From Pseudarcicella hirudinis (lineage in GTDB: Bacteria; Bacteroidota; Bacteroidia; Cytophagales; Spirosomataceae), in assembly GCF_900115665.1 (NCBI RefSeq), contig NZ_FOXH01000013.1, positions 1 through 64,000 of the forward strand: 64,000 bases of DNA. The letters run 5' to 3'. The translations under genes were made by a program, and so were the position numbers. Below are positions 10,143 through 16,076 of this stretch, one piece after another (the first letter of the stretch is position 1; the number at the start of each line of letters is the position of its first letter). Under the pieces are notes generated by a model. It saw nothing but the letters and a program-made list of their open reading frames with translations, was not told the DNA's origin and ran no database searches.

Positions 10143-11735
10143 ATGAGAAAAATCCTATTTTCAGCATTGGCGCTAAGCACCTTCGTTCAGGTAAATGCCC
10201 AGAAAGTCCCTGATAAATTTGCCAAAACTATTCAGGCAGAAGACTTAAAAAAACATTTGACTTTTATTGCCTCTGATAGCCTGAAAGGCAGAGACACCGG
10301 TTCTCCTGAACAGAAAGTTGCCGCTCAGTATATCGCAGATCATTTTAAGAAATGTGGTTTGAAACCTATCGGGAAAGATAATTCATACTTTCAGCCTGTT
10401 GATCTTGTAAAACGTACATGGACAGACGTTTATCTTAAAAACGGTGGAAAAAAATATGAATACCTTAAAGATTTTATGGCTAATTCATTGGCGCCGATTC
10501 AAAATGAGAAAAATGTAGATCTTGTTTTTGCAGGTTATGGTATCGAAACCGATAAATGGAATGATTATGTAAATCTGAATGTAAAAGATAAGTATGTCAT
10601 CATTTTTGAAGGCGAGCCAAAAGGTCAGGATGGTAATTTCCCTGTATCCGGAACAGCTGAAGCCTCTAAATTCGGTAAAGCCGATTCATGGAGAGAGAAA
10701 CTGAAGATTGCACAGGCCAAAGGAGCAAAAGGCATGTTGATGGTCACAAAAAATACAGATGAAGAATTTCTGAAAATGGTGAAGCAACGTCAGGTGATGA
10801 TGCAGCGTTTCGGAAGTGCCCGTATGATTTTCCGGGATCAGGCAGAACCTTCTGCTGCTGATTTTCCGGTGCTGACTATTTCTTCGGCAATGGCTGCGGA
10901 AATATATGATGCAACGACTAATGATGTACAGGAAACGAAAGATGCGTTTTTGTCGGGGAAAAAAGCGGCAGATTTTGGTTTGCCAAACCCTTCAATTGCT
11001 TTGAAAATTGAACGTACAGAAGTTCCGGTTGAAACATCTAATGTGCTTGGCTATCTGGAAGGAACCGATAAAAAAGATGAAGTAATTGTGGTAACTGCTC
11101 ACTACGACCACATCGGGGTTAGTGCTGACGGACAAATTAACAACGGCGCCAATGATGACGGATCTGGTACAGTGACTGTCATGGAAATAGCTGAAGCGTT
11201 CGGTTTGGCCGCAAAAGCTGGCAAATTGCCTCGCAGAAGCATATTGTTTATGACTGTTACCGGAGAAGAAAAAGGTTTGCTAGGATCAGAATACTATGTA
11301 AATCACCCGATTTTGCCATTGGATAAAACGGTGTGTGATTTGAATATTGATATGGTTGGCCGTGTTGATAAAGACCATGAGGGCAAACCGGATTATATTT
11401 ATGTAATCGGCTCGGATAAACTTTCTTCTGAATTACATGCAATTCAGGAAGAACAAAATAAGAAAACGGTAAACCTTGAACTTGATTACCGTTTCAATGA
11501 CCCGAATGATCCGAACCGTTTTTACTATCGTTCAGACCATTATAATTTTGCCAAAAATAAAATTCCGGTGGCATTTTTCTTTAACGGTGTACATGATGAT
11601 TACCATGCTCCGACTGATGATGTGGAAAAGATACAATTTGACAAAGCAGAAAAAGTTGGCCGTCTGGTGTTTTATATGGCCTGGGACATTGCTAACCGAG
11701 ACAAACGTCTGGTTGTAGATTCAAATAAACCTTAA
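10143..11735 (+). CDS. Secreted M28-family zinc aminopeptidase with PA domain
   Basis: 530 residues. A short signal peptide (MRKILFSALALSTFVQVNAQ) precedes an N-terminal cap conserved in its neighbour (HLTFIASDSLKGRDTGSPEQ). A protease-associated insert covers about residues 100-300 (FAGYGIETDKWNDY, KYVIIFEGEP, KAKGAKGMLMV). The M28 catalytic core follows. Predicted two-zinc ligands are His320 (AHYDH), bridging Asp338 (NDDGSG), the Glu375-Glu376 pair (GEEKGLLGSEYY), Asp403 (NIDMVGR) and His466 (RSDHYNF), all present. The protein is probably periplasmic or outer-membrane associated and releases N-terminal amino acids from peptides. It lies 84 bp upstream of a paralog, with a terminator between. 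Confidence 0.93.
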   Translation: MRKILFSALALSTFVQVNAQKVPDKFAKTIQAEDLKKHLTFIASDSLKGRDTGSPEQKVAAQYIADHFKKCGLKPIGKDNSYFQPVDLVKRTWTDVYLKNGGKKYEYLKDFMANSLAPIQNEKNVDLVFAGYGIETDKWNDYVNLNVKDKYVIIFEGEPKGQDGNFPVSGTAEASKFGKADSWREKLKIAQAKGAKGMLMVTKNTDEEFLKMVKQRQVMMQRFGSARMIFRDQAEPSAADFPVLTISSAMAAEIYDATTNDVQETKDAFLSGKKAADFGLPNPSIALKIERTEVPVETSNVLGYLEGTDKKDEVIVVTAHYDHIGVSADGQINNGANDDGSGTVTVMEIAEAFGLAAKAGKLPRRSILFMTVTGEEKGLLGSEYYVNHPILPLDKTVCDLNIDMVGRVDKDHEGKPDYIYVIGSDKLSSELHAIQEEQNKKTVNLELDYRFNDPNDPNRFYYRSDHYNFAKNKIPVAFFFNGVHDDYHAPTDDVEKIQFDKAEKVGRLVFYMAWDIANRDKRLVVDSNKP

Positions 11736-11745
11736 TACTTTTGTG

Positions 11746-11776
11746 AAAGGAACAGAATAGTTTTTCTGTTCCTTTT
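11746..11776 (+). terminator. Intrinsic terminator between the two M28 genes
   Basis: 12-bp stem AAAGGAACAGAA / TTCTGTTCCTTT with a 6-nt loop and a downstream T-rich run. It implies the second peptidase is largely expressed from its own promoter or by read-through. Confidence 0.8.
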
Positions 11777-11818
11777 ATTTTTATTGTTAAACCGCCATTG
11801 CCATTTACCATATTTTAA

Positions 11819-12868
11819 ATGAGAATTTTCCTTTCCTTTTTTTTAATTTTCTTCACTGCTTCCATTCTTAAAGCACAGTATTCTCCACAAGAATTTGCCA
11901 ATACCATTTCAGTAGAAGATTTAAGGAAAAATCTCGAATTTATTGCCTCCGACAGCCTTAAAGGAAGACTTACCGGATCGGAAGGGCAGAGAATCGCCGC
12001 TCATTATATCGCCGGTTATTTCAAAGAAAATAAGCTTTTGCCAGTCGTTAAAACGGATTCGGGAAATAGTTATTTACAGCAGTTTTATTGCAGAAGTCCT
12101 TATGGACTTAATTATCAGGTTCTTTACGACATTACTAAAATCAGGAATCCTAAAAATATAATTACTTCTCATAATGTTTTAGGCTTTATCGAAGGCACCG
12201 ATAAAAAAGATGAAATTCTTATAATCTCTTCTCATTATGACCACATTGGTCAGACCAAACAAGGTATAGTTTTTAATGGAGCTGATGACGATGGTTCGGG
12301 AACGGTGGCTGTGATGGCCATTGCCAAAGCATTTTCCAAAGCTAAAGAAGAAGGAAAAGGACCAAGAAGAAGTATTTTGTTTCTGACGGTTTCCGGAGAA
12401 GAACAGGGGCTTTTAGGATCTGAATATTATACAGAACAGCCTGTTTTTCCACTGGTAAATACGGTTTGTGATCTGAACATCGACATGATCGGGCGATTTG
12501 ACCCGCATCATAAAAAAGCTACTGATTATGTTTATCTCATTGGCTCAGATAAACTTTCCTCTCAGTTACACAGTATCAGTGAGACAGCCAATCAGACTTA
12601 TACACATCTTAACCTTGACTACAGCTATAATGTGGAAAACGAGCCGAATCAATTCTATTATCGTTCAGACCATTACAATTTTGCCAGAAAAGGTATTCCC
12701 ATTATCTTCTATTTTGATGGAGTCCATGAAGATTATCATCAAAGCACTGATGATGTGGAAAAAATCGATTTTAACCTTCTTCAGAAAAGAGCAAGATTGG
12801 TCTTTTATACAGCCTGGGAAATAGCTAACCGTGAAAACCGTCCTTTGGTAGATTCTAATAAACCTTAA
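11819..12868 (+). CDS. Secreted M28-family zinc aminopeptidase, short paralog without PA domain
   Basis: 349 residues with a signal peptide (MRIFLSFFLIFFTASILKAQ). The N-terminal cap (FANTISVEDLRKNLEFIASDSLKGR.TGSEGQR) and the whole catalytic core match the upstream gene almost segment by segment. About 180 residues between them, corresponding to the PA insert, are missing, and NVLGFIEGTDKKDE follows the cap after a short linker. Zinc-ligand motifs are intact: SHYDHIG (His139), ADDDGSG, GEEQGLLGSEYY, NIDMIGR and RSDHYNF. Both paralogs end with the same WEIANR.../VDSNKP tail. This indicates tandem duplication followed by loss, or original absence, of the PA module, probably changing substrate access. 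Confidence 0.92.
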   Translation: MRIFLSFFLIFFTASILKAQYSPQEFANTISVEDLRKNLEFIASDSLKGRLTGSEGQRIAAHYIAGYFKENKLLPVVKTDSGNSYLQQFYCRSPYGLNYQVLYDITKIRNPKNIITSHNVLGFIEGTDKKDEILIISSHYDHIGQTKQGIVFNGADDDGSGTVAVMAIAKAFSKAKEEGKGPRRSILFLTVSGEEQGLLGSEYYTEQPVFPLVNTVCDLNIDMIGRFDPHHKKATDYVYLIGSDKLSSQLHSISETANQTYTHLNLDYSYNVENEPNQFYYRSDHYNFARKGIPIIFYFDGVHEDYHQSTDDVEKIDFNLLQKRARLVFYTAWEIANRENRPLVDSNKP

Positions 12869-13065
12869 GATTAAATTTTATTATTGATTTAAGTATTTTT
12901 TCTGAAAAATAGCTGTAGAAAAGAATAGCCTTAAGCTTGTTTGAGCTTTTCAATAGCCATATTGCAGGGGAAAATATGCTCAATCTTGGTTTTGCCACAA
13001 AATAAAGTGATTTTGAAAATATATGTGAGTAGCTTATATTTAAAGATTAGTATCAAATCTACACC

Positions 13066-13524
13066 ATGAAAAATCCAACAGAAATAAAAAAAATAGCAAA
13101 ACAACGTTTGCAGGAAGCCAAAATTCTTTACATGAATGGTATGTGTGACGGAGCTTTTTATTTAGCAGGTTATAGCGTTGAACTGGCATTAAAAGCAAAA
13201 ATTTGTGAAAGATTAGGGATTCCAAATTTATTCGATGAGACAGATTCAAATGCGAATTCAATAAAAGGAATTGGTGAAATCAGAAAAACCTTAAAGACCC
13301 ATAATCTTTTTATTCTATTGATTTTTAGTGGTTTGAAAGTGAAATTTGATAATGATAAGGCAACTAATAAAGATTTAGCAAAGGCTAATTCGTTGCTTTT
13401 TAATGCTTGGGATGAAAATGCGCGTTATAAGCCCTGCGGACATATGCTTGATCAAGATGTCAAAAAACTAATGATTTTACTTTTAGACGCTAGTGGAATA
13501 ATAACATGGATAGAGCAGAACTAA
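13066..13524 (+). CDS. HEPN-domain protein
   Basis: 152 residues, all-helical. The N-terminal pattern (KQRLQEAKILYMNGMCDGAFYLAGYSVELALKAKICERLG) is the hallmark HEPN helix pair, with the YxxGYxVELALK core. A candidate RX4-6H RNase motif is Arg120-x5-His126 (RYKPCGH). HEPN proteins often act as RNases in toxin-antitoxin or defence modules, but some are inactive, so the activity is uncertain. The stop overlaps the next gene by 19 bp, so the two are translationally linked. The gene is AT-rich relative to its neighbours and lies in an accessory pocket. The ATG fits the usual N-terminus of the family. Confidence 0.8.
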   Translation: MKNPTEIKKIAKQRLQEAKILYMNGMCDGAFYLAGYSVELALKAKICERLGIPNLFDETDSNANSIKGIGEIRKTLKTHNLFILLIFSGLKVKFDNDKATNKDLAKANSLLFNAWDENARYKPCGHMLDQDVKKLMILLLDASGIITWIEQN

Positions 13525-13814
13525 TACAATTACTACAACCTTTTAAAGACAAATGTGCTGAAAAAGACAGGTCTTTAATTGACATTTGTATAAAAGAGGC
13601 CTTCCCGGGCGATCATTCAACATCTTATATCATTCAAGTTAAAGCATATTGGATTGACGGAATGTATTGTTCAGAAGCAATTGACTTTTTAGTGGATACG
13701 CTTTGGGAAACAACTGACGAAGAAACCAGAAAAAAAGTCTTTTCCATTCAGGTACTTAATAGTAAAGACGAGTTCCATTGCCGGTCAGAAGCGGTGACTA
13801 TGACAAAATCTTAA
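13506..13814 (+). CDS. Small protein paired with the HEPN gene, function unknown
   Basis: 102 residues, not recognised with certainty. It starts with ATG inside the end of the HEPN gene (19-bp overlap, different frame), typical of a co-translated partner. It is mixed alpha/beta and acidic at its centre (FLVDTLWETTDEETRKK), with no signal peptide or membrane segment. It lacks the GSRARG motif of MNT nucleotidyltransferases, so it is not a classical MNT antitoxin. A role as antidote or specificity subunit for the HEPN protein is inferred from gene arrangement only. Confidence 0.7.
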   Translation: MDRAELIQLLQPFKDKCAEKDRSLIDICIKEAFPGDHSTSYIIQVKAYWIDGMYCSEAIDFLVDTLWETTDEETRKKVFSIQVLNSKDEFHCRSEAVTMTKS

Positions 13815-13932
13815 TCAGATATTTAATTACAGGAAAAATAATTAAAAGCTATTGATGATAATGTTACAGGGTCATGGCTTTATATAATAAGCACTTCTCT
13901 AAGGTTTTAAACGAAGTAGAAGAGACTTTTGT

Positions 13933-14136
13933 TTATTTACCCAAATCTACCAATTTAGACAAAGAAACCTCCAATGCTGTCGCAATTTCATGCAATGTGT
14001 AAAGCGTTGGGTTGACCTTCCCATTCTCCAACTTTTCAATCGCCTGGCGATCTTTATGGCACGCTCTCGCAAGGTCAGATTGACTCCAATCTCCGATTAT
14101 TTTCCGACCTATTTGGGCAATTATAATTCTAAAATT
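13933..14136 (-). pseudogene. Decayed XRE-family helix-turn-helix regulator
   Basis: A 67-codon open frame on the minus strand, bounded upstream by a stop at 14137-14139 and with no ATG, GTG or TTG start. The translation contains an XRE/Cro-type HTH: SQSDLARACHKDRQAIEKLE, then NGKVNPTLYTLHEIATALEV and a normal C-terminal end (SLSKLVDLGK). Compared with typical HTH_3 proteins, about five residues are missing between RKI and the WSQ motif (RKIIGDWSQ). The missing start plus the deletion suggest a pseudogene; use of an ATT or ATA start cannot be excluded. It diverges from the SymE-like gene and could once have repressed it. Confidence 0.65.
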
Positions 14137-14142
14137 TCAGTG

Positions 14143-14171
14143 TGTCAACTTTTAATATGACAAGCTTGTCA
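14143..14171. promoter_or_regulatory. Palindromic operator-like site between XRE remnant and SymE-like gene
   Basis: A perfect 14-bp palindrome, TGACAAGCTTGTCA, at 14158-14171. A further half-site TGTCAA lies at 14143-14148, and ATATGACAA recurs at 14225-14233 just before the SymE-like start. The repeated TGACA/TGTCA half-sites suggest binding by the XRE-type regulator; this is inference. Confidence 0.5.
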
Positions 14172-14233
14172 ATAAATTAACTGAAATTTGAATTGCGGAA
14201 CGGATAAGTCAAAAAATAAAAGCTATATGACAA

Positions 14234-14431
14234 ATGCCCAGATACAGAAACCTCAAAATTCGTACAAAATACCAGACACGAGCATTTGGTGAAATAACCA
14301 TTCCTGAAATCAGACTTGAAGGAAAATGGCTGAATGAACTCGGTTTCAAGCAAGGACAAATAATCAGAATAGAGGGAGAGACAAATAAATTGACTATTAC
14401 TATTGATAATGAGCAAAATAAGGACAAATGA
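14234..14431 (+). CDS. SymE-like toxin-family protein
   Basis: 65 residues. The segment IPEIRLEGKWLNELGF followed by GQIIRIEGETNKLTITID matches the SymE_toxin family (AbrB-like swapped-hairpin fold). In E. coli SymE is an SOS-induced toxin controlled by an antisense RNA; newer work on this family also shows nucleoid-associated behaviour. Here I see no clear antisense promoter. The gene is next to an operator-like palindrome and a decayed XRE gene. The ATG at 14234 gives a family-typical N-terminus (RYRNLKIRTKY...). Confidence 0.75.
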   Translation: MPRYRNLKIRTKYQTRAFGEITIPEIRLEGKWLNELGFKQGQIIRIEGETNKLTITIDNEQNKDK

Positions 14432-14450
14432 AATTTTAATGACTAAGAAG

Positions 14451-14481
14451 TTTGCTATCTTAAATTTCTTGTTTACCTTTG
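14451..14481 (+). promoter_or_regulatory. Consensus Bacteroidota promoter of the rrf2 gene
   Basis: TTTG at 14451-14454, a 19-bp spacer, and TACCTTTG at 14474-14481: a full match to TTTG-N19-TAnnTTTG. Transcription should begin inside the adjacent operator, leaving a leader of about 20 nt. Confidence 0.8.
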
Positions 14482-14482
14482 T

Positions 14483-14505
14483 ACTGTAATTAAAAATATT
14501 ACAGT
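14483..14505. promoter_or_regulatory. Inverted-repeat operator 1 (rrf2 promoter)
   Basis: 23-bp site with arms ACTGTAAT and ATTACAGT around an AT-rich centre. It starts 1 bp after the -7 element and touches the ATG at 14506. A second site with 21 of 23 identical bases precedes the oxidoreductase gene. Autoregulation by the Rrf2 protein is the natural inference. Confidence 0.75.
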
Positions 14506-14919
14506 ATGAATAACGGAAGGTTTGCCATATCCACTCACATTCTAACACTATTAGCAAGTGCGAAAGGAGAGGTTTTGTCATCTGAATTCATCGCAGGAAG
14601 CGTTAACATAAACCCGGTTTTGATTCGCAAGGAAATTATGAATCTCCGGAAATATGGATTGGTTGCCAGCAAAGAAGGGAAAAACGGAGGAAGTTATCTT
14701 AACAAACCTGCTAAGGATATCCGTATGTCTGATGTATATGAAGCTGTCAGACAAGCCTCTGTTTTAGGGCAGACAAAAAACAGACCCAATCCGAAATGCC
14801 CGGTTGGCAGACAAATTAACGACCATCTTGAAGATTTATATCAGAAAGCAGATCAGGCTATTTTAAGAGACCTTGATACGATCACGCTGGAAGAGTTTTG
14901 TGGAAAATTTGAGATGTAA
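14506..14919 (+). CDS. Rrf2-family transcriptional regulator (YwnA-like)
   Basis: 137 residues with the winged-helix start of the Rrf2 family (RFAISTHILTLLA, SSEFIAGSVNINPVLIRKEIMNLRKYGLV, then a KNGGSYL wing). It has only two cysteines (PKCP and FCGK), not the three-Cys cluster of IscR/NsrR, so it is probably cluster-free, perhaps with a redox or electrophile-sensing Cys. The following gene encodes a YwnB-like NAD(P)-binding protein, echoing the ywnA-ywnB pairing of Bacillus. Both genes carry the same upstream inverted repeat. Confidence 0.88.
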   Translation: MNNGRFAISTHILTLLASAKGEVLSSEFIAGSVNINPVLIRKEIMNLRKYGLVASKEGKNGGSYLNKPAKDIRMSDVYEAVRQASVLGQTKNRPNPKCPVGRQINDHLEDLYQKADQAILRDLDTITLEEFCGKFEM

Positions 14920-14933
14920 TTTTTTTATACATA

Positions 14934-14956
14934 ACTGTAATAAAAAATACTACAGT
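14934..14956. promoter_or_regulatory. Inverted-repeat operator 2 (upstream of the oxidoreductase)
   Basis: 23 bp, arms ACTGTAAT and ACTACAGT, differing from operator 1 at two positions. It lies 15 bp after the rrf2 stop and 66 bp before the oxidoreductase ATG, placing the target gene under its own Rrf2-controlled promoter. Confidence 0.72.
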
Positions 14957-15022
14957 ATGTCGATAAGTTTTTGAAAAGAACAATCATTTAGTATATACAT
15001 TAACAATCAAATTATAAAGAAC

Positions 15023-15676
15023 ATGAAAATTGCAATTATCGGAGCTTCCGGATTTGTTGGTACAGCACTTCTGAACGAGTCATTGGATCGTAAACATCAG
15101 GTGACTGCTATTGCGAGAAATCCTGAGAAAATCTCAAAAACTGATGCTAATCTTACCACAAAGAAAGCAGATGTAACAAACGTAGCTGAACTGGCAGAGA
15201 TATTGTCGGGCCATGATATCGTAATAAGTGCCTACAACCCTGGCTGGACTAATCCTAATATTTACGATGACTTTATTGCCGGATCAAAAGCTATTCAGGA
15301 AGCGGTAAAACAATCGGGCGCAAAAAGGCTATTGGTAATTGGCGGTGCTGGAAGTCTGGAAATAGCACCAGGCCTGCAATTAATTGATACACCGGAATTT
15401 CCGGCAGAATATAAGCCGGGGGCTTCTGCGGCTCGTGATTATCTGAATATCCTGAAAACTGAAACTGCAATAGACTGGACATTCTTTAGTCCTGCTATCG
15501 AAATGCACCAGGGAATAACTACCGGAAGAACCGGAAAATATCGTACAGGATTAGACAATCCGGTATTTGATGAAAATGGAAGATGCGTACTTTCAGTAGA
15601 AGATCTGGCAATTGCGGTAATAGATGAAGCTGAAAACAGACAATTTGCCGGAAAGCGTTTTACTGCAGCGTATTAA
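15023..15676 (+). CDS. NAD(P)H-binding atypical SDR oxidoreductase (YwnB/NmrA-like)
   Basis: 217 residues. The N-terminal Rossmann motif GASGFVGTAL (GxxGxxG) follows the first beta strand (MKIAII), and ITAIARNPEKI-type basic residues favour NADP(H). The central segments ADVTNVAELAEILSGHDIVISAYNPG and LLVIGGAGSLEI are typical of the NmrA-like/BVR-B family, which lacks the classical YxxxK pair. The probable role is reduction of a quinone or electrophile; the substrate is unknown. Control by the preceding Rrf2 protein is inferred from the shared operator. A strong terminator follows. Confidence 0.88.
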   Translation: MKIAIIGASGFVGTALLNESLDRKHQVTAIARNPEKISKTDANLTTKKADVTNVAELAEILSGHDIVISAYNPGWTNPNIYDDFIAGSKAIQEAVKQSGAKRLLVIGGAGSLEIAPGLQLIDTPEFPAEYKPGASAARDYLNILKTETAIDWTFFSPAIEMHQGITTGRTGKYRTGLDNPVFDENGRCVLSVEDLAIAVIDEAENRQFAGKRFTAAY

Positions 15677-15694
15677 TTTTTTGTCCGGAACAAG

Positions 15695-15739
15695 AACCGT
15701 TTGTATTTTAACCTTCGTTGAAATACAAACGGTTTTTTT
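15695..15739 (+). terminator. Intrinsic terminator
   Basis: 14-bp perfect stem AACCGTTTGTATTT / AAATACAAACGGTT with a 12-nt loop and a run of seven T. It closes the rrf2-oxidoreductase unit. Confidence 0.9.
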
Positions 15740-15911
15740 ATGCCATAGCGCCTTGATTTTATAGTTTTTAAAAAGGGTTTGGTATAAAAAATGAGAAATA
15801 ACGATTAAATATATCTTTTTCAGTTTGAAAAACCCATTGTTAATATCCGAAGATATTCCTGTATCTTTTTAATAATCTAAAATTGTTCCTTCCAATTTCA
15901 ACACAATCTGC

Positions 15912-15919
15912 TAACTTTG
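15912..15919 (+). promoter_or_regulatory. Candidate -7 element for carB
   Basis: TAACTTTG, an exact TAnnTTTG match within the 337-bp stretch before carB. It would give a leader of about 150 nt, containing an 8-codon ATG ORF (15949-15975). No clear -33 partner and no attenuator hairpin are seen. The rest of the stretch is AT-rich without recognisable features. Confidence 0.4.
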
Positions 15920-16076
15920 TGCAATTTTTGGACTTACCCCAAGATTTTATGGCTAACATACCAGATAAACTTTAGAGATTTAAGTCCACAAAATTTGTGT
16001 AAAACTTCATTTAACGCTTAAAAGATCAGTTTAAAACTTATAAAGTTTATAACAAAAAAAACTAAAAAGTACAGCC

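Noticed and set aside
12869-13065. Possible gene remnant between the second M28 gene and the HEPN gene
   Set aside because: AT-rich sequence with stops in all frames and no recognisable protein segment.
13874-14002. 42-codon plus-strand ORF (MALYNKHFSK...) after the HEPN pair
   Set aside because: Its second half is antisense to the XRE remnant and there is no family resemblance or start signal; kept only as a possible fragment.
14177-14581. 134-residue minus-strand open frame opposite the SymE-like and rrf2 genes
   Set aside because: Composition looks like an antisense shadow; the plus-strand genes have clear families and promoters.
15949-15975. 8-codon ORF in the carB leader
   Set aside because: Too short to distinguish from chance; no attenuator hairpin or pyrimidine-related signal follows it.
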